Positions 1-7,544 are shown, counted from the first letter of the stretch. The stretch is 16,511 bases of DNA from JAZGAE01 sp036475545 (GCA_036475545.1 JAZGAE010000087.1:1-16511); one strand, 5' to 3'. Numbers and translations: made by a program. Notes: generated by a model not told the origin, from the letters alone.

Positions 1-42
1 CGGCTGGTCCGGCGCCGGCGTTGAGGCAAGGCTGGGCCGCGG
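1..42. other. Window edge, intergenic, nothing recognised
   Basis: GC-rich sequence downstream of the ptsN stop codon. I see no ORF, and no hairpin followed by a T-run that could act as a ptsN terminator. The next gene of the operon, if there is one, lies outside the window. Confidence 0.5.
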
Positions 43-507
43 CTAGGCGGCGTGGCTCGTCGCCTCCTCGGTCAGCAGCGCGTAGATCGCCTCCGCGCTG
101 TCCGACTCGCGTAGCTTCTGGCAGATCGCCTTGTTGCGCAGCAGCCGCGAGACCCGAGCCAGCGCCTTGAGATGGTCGGCGCCGGCCAACTCGGGCGCCA
201 GCAACAGGAAGATGAGATCGACCGGCTGCTCGTCGATGGCCTCGAAGTTGACGGGGTGCTCGAGCTTCGCGAACAGGCCGTAAAGCCTATGCAAGTCGGG
301 CAGCTTGCCATGGGGGATGGCGATGCCGGAGCCGACGCCGGTGGTGCCGAGCCGCTCGCGTTCCAAGAGGACGTCGAAGATCACCCTTTCCTGCTTGTCG
401 GTGAGCTCGGCCATGCGCTTGGAGAGGTCCTGCAGCACCAGTTTCTTGCTGGTCGCCTTGAGGTTGACGACGACGCTCTCCGGCGTGATCAGGTCGGCCA
501 TTTCCAT
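43..507 (-). CDS. ptsN: PTS IIA-like nitrogen regulatory protein PtsN (EIIA-Ntr)
   Basis: A 154-residue cytoplasmic phosphocarrier of the nitrogen phosphotransferase system. It accepts phosphate from NPr and signals by protein contacts (in the family, to potassium uptake, nitrogen and envelope control) rather than by moving sugar. A single PTS EIIA type-2 domain spans nearly the whole chain. The phosphorylated histidine is His66 in GSGIAIPHGKL, and a second conserved histidine is His112 in ADHLKALARVSRLLR. Length matches the family. The frame stays open 21 codons further upstream, but ATG at 507 is preferred: it gives the usual N-terminus (MEMADLITPESV) and has a GAGAGGTGG Shine-Dalgarno-like stretch just upstream. 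The ATG two codons later is an alternative. It follows hpf by 16 nt in the classic rpoN-hpf-ptsN arrangement and probably shares the hpf promoter. Confidence 0.95.
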   Translation of the reverse strand: MEMADLITPESVVVNLKATSKKLVLQDLSKRMAELTDKQERVIFDVLLERERLGTTGVGSGIAIPHGKLPDLHRLYGLFAKLEHPVNFEAIDEQPVDLIFLLLAPELAGADHLKALARVSRLLRNKAICQKLRESDSAEAIYALLTEEATSHAA

Positions 508-523
508 GATCCCACCTCTCGAC

Positions 524-1174
<651 letters not shown>

Positions 1175-1219
1175 AGATGACGTGATCCGGGCTGTAAGAG
1201 CTGCCCCCCAAGGGCCGGA

Positions 1220-1235
1220 TTGGCGCTGGCGCCAA
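1220..1235. promoter_or_regulatory. Perfect 7-bp inverted repeat in the hpf leader, candidate operator
   Basis: TTGGCGC, two bases (TG), then GCGCCAA. It lies about 5-20 nt downstream of the predicted hpf transcription start, where a repressor could block initiation or where a small 5' UTR hairpin could form. It lacks a T-run, so it is not an intrinsic terminator. The regulator is unknown. Confidence 0.5.
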
Positions 1236-1246
1236 CCGAGGGGCGG

Positions 1247-1275
1247 AACATAGTAACGGCGGTCATCGGAGTCAA
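1247..1275 (-). promoter_or_regulatory. Sigma-70-type promoter for hpf-ptsN
   Basis: On the minus strand: -35 TTGACT (1270-1275), a spacer of exactly 17 nt, and -10 TATGTT (1247-1252). The predicted start is near 1240, giving an hpf 5' UTR of about 66 nt. It lies in the 129-nt rpoN-hpf gap, the longest break in the operon after kdsD, which supports a separate transcript for hpf and ptsN. I did not see a -24/-12 sigma-54 site here. Confidence 0.6.
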
Positions 1276-1303
1276 TAGCCGCTCCCGGGGCCCACCCCGA
1301 CCC

Positions 1304-2833
1304 TCAGATCCCTCCCGTCTTCTGGCGCCGGCGCTCAATCGAGGAGGGAATTCGCATGGCTTCGCGGTATTTCGCGATGGTGCGCCTCGCAATTTCCACA
1401 CCCTCCGCCCTCAAGATCTCGACGATCCTGTCGTCGGACAGCACGTCCGTCGCCGACTCCTGGTCGATGAGCGCCCTGATGCGGTGGCGGACGGCCTCCG
1501 CCGAGTGGGTCTCGCCGCCGGCAGCCCCGGCGATGGCCGACGTGAAGAAGTACTTCAGCTCGTAGGTTCCGCGCGGCGTCGCCATGTACTTGTTGCTCGT
1601 CACGCGGCTCACGGTGCTCTCGTGCATGTCGATGGCTGCGGCGATGTCGCGCAGGATGAGCGGGCGCAGATGCTGCACGCCGTGGCGAAAGAAGGCGTCC
1701 TGCTGGCGCACGATCTCTCGCGCCACCTTGAGTATCGTCGTGGCCCGCTGATGCAGGGACTTCACCAGCCAGTTCGCCGACTGGAAGCACTGGCTGATGT
1801 ACTCCTTCTCCGCCTTGTTGCGGACGCCGCGGCTGACCTCGGCGTAGTACCGGGTATTGACGAGAACCCGCGGCAGGGTGTCGCTGTTGAGCTCCATCAT
1901 CCATCCGCCCTTAGGCGTCGTCTGCATCAGGATGTCGGGGGTGATCGTCTGGGCCACCGTGTGGTCGAAGGCGAGCGCCGGCTTGGGGTCGAGGGACCTG
2001 ATTTCGGCGACCATCTCGGCCAGGTCTTCGGCGTCGACACCGCAGACCCTCATCAGCCCGCGGAGATCGTGGCGGGCGAGGATGTCGAGATGGTCCAAGA
2101 GCGCTTGCATCGCCGGATCCAGCCGGTCGCGGTCCTTGAGCTGAAGCGCCAGGCATTCCGCCAGATTCCGGGCCATGATCCCGGGCGGATCGAAACGCTG
2201 GAGCCGTTCGAGGGTGGCCTCCACCCGCTCCAGGCCGCAGGACAGCCGCTCCGCCACGGTGGCCAAGTCGCCGCTGAGGTAGCCTGCCTCGTCGACCATG
2301 TCGATAAGGTGGGTCCCGATCACCCGGTCGGCGGGATCATGGATGTCCACGTTGAGTTGATCGAGGAGGTGGTCGCGGAGACTTTTCTCGCGACCCGGGG
2401 TCTGCTCCACATCGGCGTGGGACTCGGTGAAGTCCAAACGCCCGCCCGTCCCCCATTTCGCGAACGCGGCCTGCGCCCCGTCACCGGCGCTCTCCGGGCC
2501 GCTCTCCCAGAGATTCTCGAAATCGGCGTCCAGGGGGGCGTCTTGCCCGTTGGGTAAAGTTTCGCTGTCCGCGAAATCCTTGCTGTCGAGTGCAGGAGAC
2601 GACTCATCGTCGAGCCCGGTTTCCGGCTCGGCGTCGCTACCGCCCGGCTCGTCCGCGGCGACGACGTTATCGCCCTCGTCGTGTTCGAGCAGGGGGTTCT
2701 CTTCCAGCTCCCGTTCGACGTATTCCGTAAGTTCGAGGTTGGAAAGCTGCAGCAGTTTGATCGCCTGCTGCAGCTGCGGCGTCATGACGAGAGCCTGGGT
2801 CTGCCGCAGGTCTAACCGGGGCGTCACTGGCAT
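1304..2833 (-). CDS. rpoN: RNA polymerase sigma-54 factor RpoN
   Basis: A 509-residue alternative sigma factor that recognises -24/-12 promoters and needs AAA+ enhancer-binding proteins to open them. It controls nitrogen assimilation and other functions. Region I is the Gln/Leu-rich N-terminus (residues 8-50, RQTQALVMTPQLQQAIKLLQ), which contacts activators. Region II, about 51-120, is a low-complexity acidic linker. The core-binding region is about 145-340. The helix-turn-helix is near 395-415 (LRDIAAAIDMHESTVSRVTS). The RpoN box ARRTIAKYRE is at 482-491 and recognises the -24 element. Length and domain order are normal. The ATG at 2833 starts the standard MxxxPRLDLRQTQALVMTPQL N-terminus and has AGGA about 8 nt upstream. 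The gene begins 10 nt after lptB, a linkage known from many proteobacteria. Confidence 0.97.
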   Translation of the reverse strand: MPVTPRLDLRQTQALVMTPQLQQAIKLLQLSNLELTEYVERELEENPLLEHDEGDNVVAADEPGGSDAEPETGLDDESSPALDSKDFADSETLPNGQDAPLDADFENLWESGPESAGDGAQAAFAKWGTGGRLDFTESHADVEQTPGREKSLRDHLLDQLNVDIHDPADRVIGTHLIDMVDEAGYLSGDLATVAERLSCGLERVEATLERLQRFDPPGIMARNLAECLALQLKDRDRLDPAMQALLDHLDILARHDLRGLMRVCGVDAEDLAEMVAEIRSLDPKPALAFDHTVAQTITPDILMQTTPKGGWMMELNSDTLPRVLVNTRYYAEVSRGVRNKAEKEYISQCFQSANWLVKSLHQRATTILKVAREIVRQQDAFFRHGVQHLRPLILRDIAAAIDMHESTVSRVTSNKYMATPRGTYELKYFFTSAIAGAAGGETHSAEAVRHRIRALIDQESATDVLSDDRIVEILRAEGVEIARRTIAKYREAMRIPSSIERRRQKTGGI

Positions 2834-2843
2834 GAGCCCAGTC

Positions 2844-3641
2844 CTAAAGGCTAAACCTTTCCCCCAAGTAAACGCGCCGCACTTCCTCGTGGGCGACGAT
2901 GGCGGACGGCTCGCCCTCCATCAGCACCATACCTTCGTGGAGGATATAGGCGCGGTCTACGATCTCGAGGGTCTCGCGCACGTTGTGGTCCGTGATCAGG
3001 ACGCCGATGCCGCGATCCTTGAGGTGGAAGACGAGGTCGCGGATCTCTCCGACGGCGATCGGATCTATTCCTGCGAGCGGTTCGTCGAGGAGGACGAAGT
3101 GGGGGTGGGAGGCGAGTGCGCGGGCGATCTCGACGCGGCGGCGCTCGCCGCCGGATAGCGCCAGCGCCGGGGTCCTCCTCAGGTGCGAGATCGAGAAATC
3201 CGCGAGCAGCGTGTCGAGCATCGCTTCCCGCTTGTCCCGCAGCGGCTCCACCACCTCGAGGATCGCGCGGATGTTGTCCTCCACCGTCATGCCCCGGAAG
3301 ATCGAGGCCTCCTGGGGCAAGTAACCGATCCCGAGCCGCGCCCGGCGATACATCGGCAGTTCGGTGATGTCGTATCCGTCACGGATCACGCTGCCGTAAT
3401 CCGGCGCGATGAGCCCGGTGATGATGTAGAAACAGGTCGTCTTGCCGGCACCGTTGGGGCCGAGGAGCCCGACGGCCTCGCCGCGTTGGAGCGAAATGCT
3501 CACGCCGCGCAGCACCGGCCGCTTCTTATACGATTTGCCGATGTTCTTCGCGACCAGGCCGGCGTTGTCGGCCACCAGGCGCGGCCGTTCCGCGTCGCCG
3601 GGAGCGTCGTCGTCGCGCGATGGATGCGGGTCCGTGGTCAT
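2844..3641 (-). CDS. lptB: LPS export ABC transporter ATPase LptB
   Basis: The cytoplasmic ATPase (265 residues) of the LptB2FG complex, which extracts LPS from the inner membrane and pushes it along the LptC-LptA-LptD bridge. All ABC motifs are intact: Walker A GPNGAGKT (61-68), Q-loop glutamine 110 in GYLPQEASIF, signature LSGGE (162-166), Walker B FVLLDE (182-187) followed by PLAGIDP, and the switch histidine 219 in LITDHN. The first 25 or so residues are a hydrophilic extension before the conserved AKNIGKSY. The ATG at 3641 is supported by a 4-nt ATGA overlap with the lptA stop, implying translational coupling. Membrane partners LptF and LptG are not in the window. Confidence 0.97.
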   Translation of the reverse strand: MTTDPHPSRDDDAPGDAERPRLVADNAGLVAKNIGKSYKKRPVLRGVSISLQRGEAVGLLGPNGAGKTTCFYIITGLIAPDYGSVIRDGYDITELPMYRRARLGIGYLPQEASIFRGMTVEDNIRAILEVVEPLRDKREAMLDTLLADFSISHLRRTPALALSGGERRRVEIARALASHPHFVLLDEPLAGIDPIAVGEIRDLVFHLKDRGIGVLITDHNVRETLEIVDRAYILHEGMVLMEGEPSAIVAHEEVRRVYLGERFSL

Positions 3642-4603
3642 GGTGCCGCCTTAGCCTCGCCACCCTCCTGGCGCGCCTCGATTTCCGGCTTCTTCCGCGA
3701 TGAGAAAAGCGCGCGCACCCTCTTGGTGCCCTCCGCTCCAGGCGGTCCGGCAAGCAGCCTGCTCACGCCCGTGTTCAAATCGATCTCCCCATACTCGCCG
3801 TTCAACTGGTCTTGGCCGCGGGTGATCTTAACCGACCCGTAGAGTGTGGCAATACCGCTTTCGACATCGTAAACCCCGCGGTCGCCGCGAGCGACCTGAT
3901 TGCCGGTCGAGACATGAACGTCGCCGAACGCCTCGATTCGCTCGAGCTTGGTCTCCGGCGACCCCTCTCCACCCGCGCCGGCCCCGTCCGCGGCCGGGGC
4001 TTCTTGGAAATGGGCGGTCACGACGTCGGCCTCGAGGCGCCTGTCCTCGGAGACCACGATGGCGTTGCCGCGGGCCACCGCCATCTGCTGGGGCTCCCAA
4101 TATTCCAGGCTGTCGCGGGCGGTGACGGTGTAGGTCTCGGTCTCCAGCCTGAGGTCCCGGCCTTTCAGCACCAGGATGCCGTTGACAACGTCGTAGACGC
4201 CGTTGTCGCCGGAGGCGACCGCCGATTGCGACGAGATCGTGACGTGGCCGGCGGCGTCGATGCGCCAGATGTCGGTGCCTCCTTGGCTCGAGTCGCGGTA
4301 ATGGGCGGTCAAGGTGTCGCCGCGCACGGTGACCCCGCCGCGGGCGGCGCTGGCGTTGCCGCGGGCGATGTAGACCCCCTCTTCCTGGCGCCACTCGATG
4401 CCTTCGTCGGCGTTGATCTCGAGCGGCTCGTCCGAGTCGGACCGCAGCCCGAGGCCTTGCGCGGCCACGGCGCCCGAGAGGCCCGCCCCCAGAGCAAGGC
4501 CTGCGAGCACGATGAGCGCGCCGCGCGCGCCACGTGCAAGGGGGGCGTCGCGCGCACGCCGTCGGCGCGGAAGGGGCGGCCGGATAGCCGCTGGTCGACT
4601 CAT
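3638..4603 (-). CDS. lptA: Periplasmic LPS-bridge protein LptA, long form with duplicated OstA region
   Basis: A 321-residue periplasmic protein expected to form the beta-jellyroll bridge that carries LPS from LptC to LptD. An Arg-rich start (RRRRAR at 14-17 and nearby) is followed by a hydrophobic segment (about 29-47) and an AVAAQG-type signal-peptidase site near 48. OstA-like repeats follow. The motif around VARGNA and TAHY/TAHF occurs at 75-103 and 172-200. The motif GDNGVYDVVNGI/GDRGVYDVESGI with flanks occurs at 115-148 and 223-256. This is an internal duplication of a unit of about 100 residues. E. coli LptA is about 185 residues, so this protein is much longer. A Gly/Ala-rich linker lies at 201-218 and a charged tail ends the chain. 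Start and stop both overlap neighbours by ATGA. Confidence 0.93.
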   Translation of the reverse strand: MSRPAAIRPPLPRRRRARDAPLARGARGALIVLAGLALGAGLSGAVAAQGLGLRSDSDEPLEINADEGIEWRQEEGVYIARGNASAARGGVTVRGDTLTAHYRDSSQGGTDIWRIDAAGHVTISSQSAVASGDNGVYDVVNGILVLKGRDLRLETETYTVTARDSLEYWEPQQMAVARGNAIVVSEDRRLEADVVTAHFQEAPAADGAGAGGEGSPETKLERIEAFGDVHVSTGNQVARGDRGVYDVESGIATLYGSVKITRGQDQLNGEYGEIDLNTGVSRLLAGPPGAEGTKRVRALFSSRKKPEIEARQEGGEAKAAP

Positions 4604-5304
4604 CGCTTCGGCCGCACCGGGCGGGGGTGGACGACGAGTCTCGCCGGGCCCGTAAAGATGACCGTCTTGCCGCGATCGAGAACCCGGAAACCCTCGGAAT
4701 TGAGAAGGCCGAACGGTCCCTGGCCTTGCACCGGGGCTTTCCCGTATGCGTTTCCGCTCCGGAAGTCGATATGGGCGCTGGTGGTGTGAAATTCGTACCC
4801 GGCATCGTGAAAGAGGTTGACCTCATCGCGCAACTCGAGGTCGTTGGTCTTCTGGTTATAGGTGCCGGTGAGCGAGGTGAGCACCACCCAAGAGCCGTCC
4901 GCGATGGTGAGGTCGGCTTGGGGCCGCTCGAGCCCGACCAGCGCCGAGTCGGGACCCAACTGGGTGGCGGCCTCCGCGGTGACGGTGAAGGGCCGGTCGA
5001 CCCCGTCGGTTCCGGTGAAGCGGGCGTTGACCATGCGGGGATTCTCGGTGTCCGCCGGCGCGACCGCGGCGACACCCAGGCGGAGGGGGGTGCTTCCCGG
5101 CTGCATCTGCGGCCAGACGATCACCAGCCCAATGAGCGCCGCAGCGACGGCCGGCAGCAGCAGCTTCATGGCGCCCACGAACCGGCTGTAGCGGACGCTC
5201 GCGCGCGGCGCGGACGAGACCTGGCCGCCGCTCTCGCGGCCGCGGTCCACGGGCCGATGTTCGCGCCCGCGAGAATCGTGTGTGGCGAGAGTTTCGCGAC
5301 CCAT
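4600..5304 (-). CDS. lptC: LPS export inner-membrane anchor protein LptC
   Basis: A 234-residue bitopic inner-membrane protein that receives LPS from LptB2FG and passes it to LptA. After a hydrophilic N-terminus of about 44 residues there is one membrane segment (about 46-66, MKLLLPAVAAALIGLVIVWPQ). A periplasmic LptC/DUF1239 domain follows, with ENPRMVNARFTGTD near the start and HTTSAHIDFRSGNAYG, a region typical of the family. The cytoplasmic tail is longer than in E. coli LptC (191 residues in total). An internal ATG at the beginning of the membrane segment could be an alternative start. The upstream ATG at 5304 is kept because it lies 3 nt after the kdsD stop. The 3' end overlaps lptA by ATGA. 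The kdsC gene that separates kdsD and lptC in enterobacteria is absent here. Confidence 0.92.
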   Translation of the reverse strand: MGRETLATHDSRGREHRPVDRGRESGGQVSSAPRASVRYSRFVGAMKLLLPAVAAALIGLVIVWPQMQPGSTPLRLGVAAVAPADTENPRMVNARFTGTDGVDRPFTVTAEAATQLGPDSALVGLERPQADLTIADGSWVVLTSLTGTYNQKTNDLELRDEVNLFHDAGYEFHTTSAHIDFRSGNAYGKAPVQGQGPFGLLNSEGFRVLDRGKTVIFTGPARLVVHPRPVRPKR

Positions 5305-5307
5305 GGC

Positions 5308-6363
5308 CTAGGCCACACCGGCGCGCAGGCAGTCGTGGATGTGCAGGATCCCGATCGGCCGCCCGTCGTCCTGGACTACGAACAGGCTGGTGATCTTCTT
5401 TTCGTTCATCAGCCCAACGGCCTCCGCGGCCAGCGCCTGCGCCCGGATCGTCTTGGGGTTCTCGGTCATGACCTTGGTCGTCTCCTGCTGCAGCAGGCCG
5501 GGGCTCATGTTGCGGCGCAGATCGCCGTCGGTGATGATCCCGACGAGCCGTCCCGCCCCATCCTGCACACCGACCGTGCCGAACCGTTTGGCGGTCATCA
5601 TCAGGATCGCCTCCGACATGACGGAGCCGGTCCCGATGAGGGGCAACTCGTCGCCCCCGTGCATGAGGTCGGCGACGCGGAGGAACTGCTGACCCAGCCG
5701 GCCCCTGGGGTGAAGCATGGAAAAGTCGTCCGGTGTGAAGCCCTTGCGCTCCAAGAGGGCCACGGCGATGGCGTCGCCAAGCGCCAGCATGGCCGTCGTC
5801 GAGGTCGTCGGCGTCAGCCCCATGGGACAGGCCTCGTCGGCGGCCGGCAGCACGAGGACGACATCGGCGGCCTCCGCCAGCGCGCTTCGCGCCCGTCCCG
5901 TGACGGCAACCAGGGGAATGGTGAAGCGGCGCGTGTAGGCGACGATGTCGGTGAGCTCGTGGGTCTCCCCCGAATTGGAGAGCGCGAGCACGGCGTCGTT
6001 CTGGGTGATCATGCCCAGGTCCCCGTGGCTCGCTTCGCCGGGATGAACGAATTGCGCCGGCGTTCCCGTCGAGGCCAAGGTGGCGGCGATCTTGCGGGCG
6101 ACATGACCGCTCTTGCCCATGCCGGTGACGATGACGCGGGCGGACACGCCCGAAAGCAGGTCCAGTGCCCGAACGAAGCTGTCGTCGAGGGAGTCGGCGA
6201 GCGCCTCCAGCACCTCCGCCTCGGTCGTAAGCACCCGCCGCGCGGCGCCGAGATCTTCCTTCGCGGAGCGCGTGTCCGCGCCGGGTCTCTCGTGCGCGGT
6301 CTCAGGTTTGTGCGCGGTCTCAGGTTTGGCCTGGGCCTTCATCGCTCGCGAATCGCCCTCCAT
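5308..6363 (-). CDS. kdsD: Arabinose-5-phosphate isomerase KdsD/KpsF family
   Basis: Interconverts D-ribulose 5-phosphate and D-arabinose 5-phosphate, the first step to Kdo, in the cytoplasm. With the chosen start it has 351 residues: an SIS sugar-isomerase domain (about 45-190) and two CBS domains (about 233-286 and 297-346). Visible motifs are GMGKSGH (81-87), HPGEASHGDLGMI (107-119), SNSGETHE (129-136) and MLHPRGRLG with His218, matching the catalytic His region of the family. The N-terminus is uncertain. ATG 6363, ATG 6342 and GTG 6405 are all in frame with weak Shine-Dalgarno sequences; I chose ATG 6363. The N-terminal extension contains a tandem KPETAH repeat. It is the first gene of the LPS operon, 3 nt before lptC, with one promoter-like sequence and one partial one upstream. 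Confidence 0.93.
   Translation of the reverse strand: MEGDSRAMKAQAKPETAHKPETAHERPGADTRSAKEDLGAARRVLTTEAEVLEALADSLDDSFVRALDLLSGVSARVIVTGMGKSGHVARKIAATLASTGTPAQFVHPGEASHGDLGMITQNDAVLALSNSGETHELTDIVAYTRRFTIPLVAVTGRARSALAEAADVVLVLPAADEACPMGLTPTTSTTAMLALGDAIAVALLERKGFTPDDFSMLHPRGRLGQQFLRVADLMHGGDELPLIGTGSVMSEAILMMTAKRFGTVGVQDGAGRLVGIITDGDLRRNMSPGLLQQETTKVMTENPKTIRAQALAAEAVGLMNEKKITSLFVVQDDGRPIGILHIHDCLRAGVA
6292..6327. repeat. Perfect 18-bp tandem duplication in the kdsD N-terminus
   Basis: GTGCGCGGTCTCAGGTTT occurs twice back to back (6292-6309, 6310-6327). On the coding strand it encodes KPETAH twice. It is in frame, upstream of the SIS domain, and probably lies in a disordered N-terminal extension. 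Confidence 0.95.
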
Positions 6364-6423
6364 GGGAACGCAGTCCTGGATCCGGGCCCTCGGGGGGGCG
6401 GACACAACACGTCCGGCCTTGGA

Positions 6424-6457
6424 GCCGGCGTACCTGCGCCGGCGCGCCGGGTGTCAA
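6424..6457 (-). promoter_or_regulatory. Possible second kdsD promoter with overlapping inverted repeat
   Basis: The minus strand has a consensus -35 TTGACA (6452-6457), but the hexamer 17 nt downstream (GGTACG, 6429-6434) is a poor -10. A 7-bp perfect inverted repeat GCCGGCG-N6-CGCCGGC (6424-6430 and 6437-6443) covers the -10 position and could be an operator or leader hairpin. Activity is doubtful without the -10 match. Confidence 0.3.
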
Positions 6458-6545
6458 GCCCACGGAAGGTCCGTTCAACCCCTTCCGCCGAGCGCCTGAT
6501 CAAGCACCCGGACTCCTGCGAAAAACCGGCCAAATGGGCGCCTTC

Positions 6546-6574
6546 ACTATGCCCAGAGACCGGCGGGCGGTCAA
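6546..6574 (-). promoter_or_regulatory. Sigma-70-type promoter for the kdsD-lptCAB-rpoN operon
   Basis: Minus strand: -35 TTGACC (6569-6574), 17-nt spacer, -10 CATAGT (6546-6551). The predicted start is near 6539, leaving a leader of about 175 nt before ATG 6363. It sits in the 269-nt rnd-kdsD gap, which otherwise contains no gene that I can support. Confidence 0.5.
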
Positions 6575-6632
6575 CCGAACCCCGCCGGCTCGGGCAGTCG
6601 CCGACCGCCGGTCCCCTACGGGCGGGGCGGGG

Positions 6633-7274
6633 TCAGTGCTCGAAAATATCCTCGCCCTGCCAGCCGGCGAGGTCCAGCATGGCGCGGGCGGGGAGAAACC
6701 GGAAACAGGCCTCGGCGAGCTCGGTGCGCCCCTCGCGCGCCAGCATGGCGTCCAGCCGCTCGCGCAACGCATGCAGGTACAGCACGTCGGAGGCCGCGTA
6801 GTGCAGCTGCTCCTGGGTCAGCTCGGCGGCGCCCCAGTCGGAGGATTGCTGCTGCTTGGACAGGTCCACGCCCAAGAGATCGCGACACAGGTCCTTGAGG
6901 CCGTGGCGGTCGGTGTAGGTGCGCGCGAGCCGCGAGGCGATCTTGGTGCAATAGACGGGCGCGCAAGTGACCCCGAGATGCCGGCTGATCACCGCGATGT
7001 CGAACCGGCCGAAGTGAAACAGCTTGGTGACCGCGGGATCGCCAAACAGCGCCTTGAGGTTCGGCGCGTCATTCCGGCCGTCCACGAACTGCACGACGTG
7101 GCAGACGCCGTCGCCCCCGGAGAGCTGGGCCAGACACAGCCGGTCGCGGTTGAGGTCGAGCCCCATCGTCTCGGTGTCGACCGCCACGCAATCGCCGAGG
7201 GCGAGTCCCGTGGGCAGATCGCGGCGATGCAGTTCGATGGACTTGAGCCGGGACGGCTTGGGACGATTGGTCAT
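6633..7274 (-). CDS. rnd: RNase D-like 3'-5' exonuclease, exonuclease domain only
   Basis: A 213-residue DEDDy-type exoribonuclease expected to trim RNA 3' ends such as tRNA precursors. Catalytic residues are visible: Asp33 and Glu35 in AVDTETMGL, Asp92 in HFGRFDIAV, and Tyr159 and Asp163 in HYAASDVLYLHAL. It lacks the C-terminal HRDC domains of E. coli RNase D (about 375 residues) and so matches the short alphaproteobacterial form. The frame is open for 31 further codons upstream, but that stretch is Arg/Pro-rich and reaches the tRNA gene, so ATG 7274 (MTNRPKPSRLKSIELH) is preferred. The Shine-Dalgarno sequence is weak. The gene starts 92 nt after tRNA-Leu in the same direction, with no terminator visible between, so it may be read from the tRNA promoter. 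Confidence 0.9.
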   Translation of the reverse strand: MTNRPKPSRLKSIELHRRDLPTGLALGDCVAVDTETMGLDLNRDRLCLAQLSGGDGVCHVVQFVDGRNDAPNLKALFGDPAVTKLFHFGRFDIAVISRHLGVTCAPVYCTKIASRLARTYTDRHGLKDLCRDLLGVDLSKQQQSSDWGAAELTQEQLHYAASDVLYLHALRERLDAMLAREGRTELAEACFRFLPARAMLDLAGWQGEDIFEH

Positions 7275-7366
7275 CACGCTTCTGCCAATGCTGCGGGGAG
7301 CGCGCCGCCGCGGGCCGCGGCCGCGCGGACCGGGGCGGGGCCGATGCGGTAAGACGTGCGGCGGCA

Positions 7367-7453
7367 TGGTGCCCAGGAGAAGACTCGAACTTCCACGACC
7401 TTGCGGTCACAGGTACCTGAAACCTGCGCGTCTACCAATTCCGCCACCTGGGC
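7367..7453 (-). tRNA. tRNA-Leu (anticodon CAG)
   Basis: An 87-nt gene on the minus strand. Acceptor arms GCCCAGG (5') and CCTGGGC (3') pair over 7 bp, followed by discriminator A and an encoded CCA (7367-7369). The D-loop has the AATTGGTAGACGC pattern of leucine tRNAs. The anticodon stem CAGGT/ACCTG encloses the loop TTCAGGT, with CAG at 7417-7419. A long variable arm (TGACCGCAAGGTCGT) marks a class II tRNA, and the T-arm contains GTTCGAGTC. CAG reads the CTG codon, which is heavily used in this GC-rich window. Confidence 0.98.
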
Positions 7454-7471
7454 ATGCCCGAAGGGGAATCG

Positions 7472-7500
7472 TCGTTAACGCCGCGGGCCTTTGATGTCAA
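7472..7500 (-). promoter_or_regulatory. Promoter of tRNA-Leu
   Basis: Minus strand: perfect -35 TTGACA (7495-7500), spacer 17 nt, -10 TAACGA (7472-7477). The predicted start is near 7465, about 12 nt before the tRNA 5' end, as expected for a tRNA gene. It may also drive rnd. Confidence 0.65.
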
Positions 7501-7507
7501 TCCGCTT

Positions 7508-7537
7508 TTGCGGTACCGGCGCTCGGCGCGCTACATT
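7508..7537 (+). promoter_or_regulatory. Possible promoter for the NDUFA9-like gene
   Basis: Plus strand: -35 TTGCGG (7508-7513), spacer 18 nt, -10 TACATT (7532-7537). The predicted start is near 7544, almost at the ATG of the small leader ORF. It is back to back with the tRNA-Leu promoter. Confidence 0.4.
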
Positions 7538-7544
7538 AGGGCCC

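Noticed and set aside
1220..1235. Sigma-54 -24/-12 promoter before hpf
   Set aside because: The TTGGCGC palindrome superficially resembles TGGCAC, but no GC-containing -12 element occurs at the required distance.
1220..2557. Long plus-strand frame opposite rpoN
   Set aside because: rpoN is complete with all sigma-54 motifs on the minus strand, and the plus-strand translation shows no domain.
4627..6801. 724-codon plus-strand frame opposite lptC and kdsD
   Set aside because: Low-complexity His/Gly/Arg composition, antisense to two recognisable genes.
7275..7367. N-terminal extension of RNase D
   Set aside because: The 31 codons are Arg/Pro/Gly-rich, begin at the tRNA 3' end, and do not resemble the family N-terminus.
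7367..7453. Integration (att) site at tRNA-Leu
   Set aside because: No integrase and no direct repeat of the tRNA 3' end were seen nearby; both flanks are core genes.
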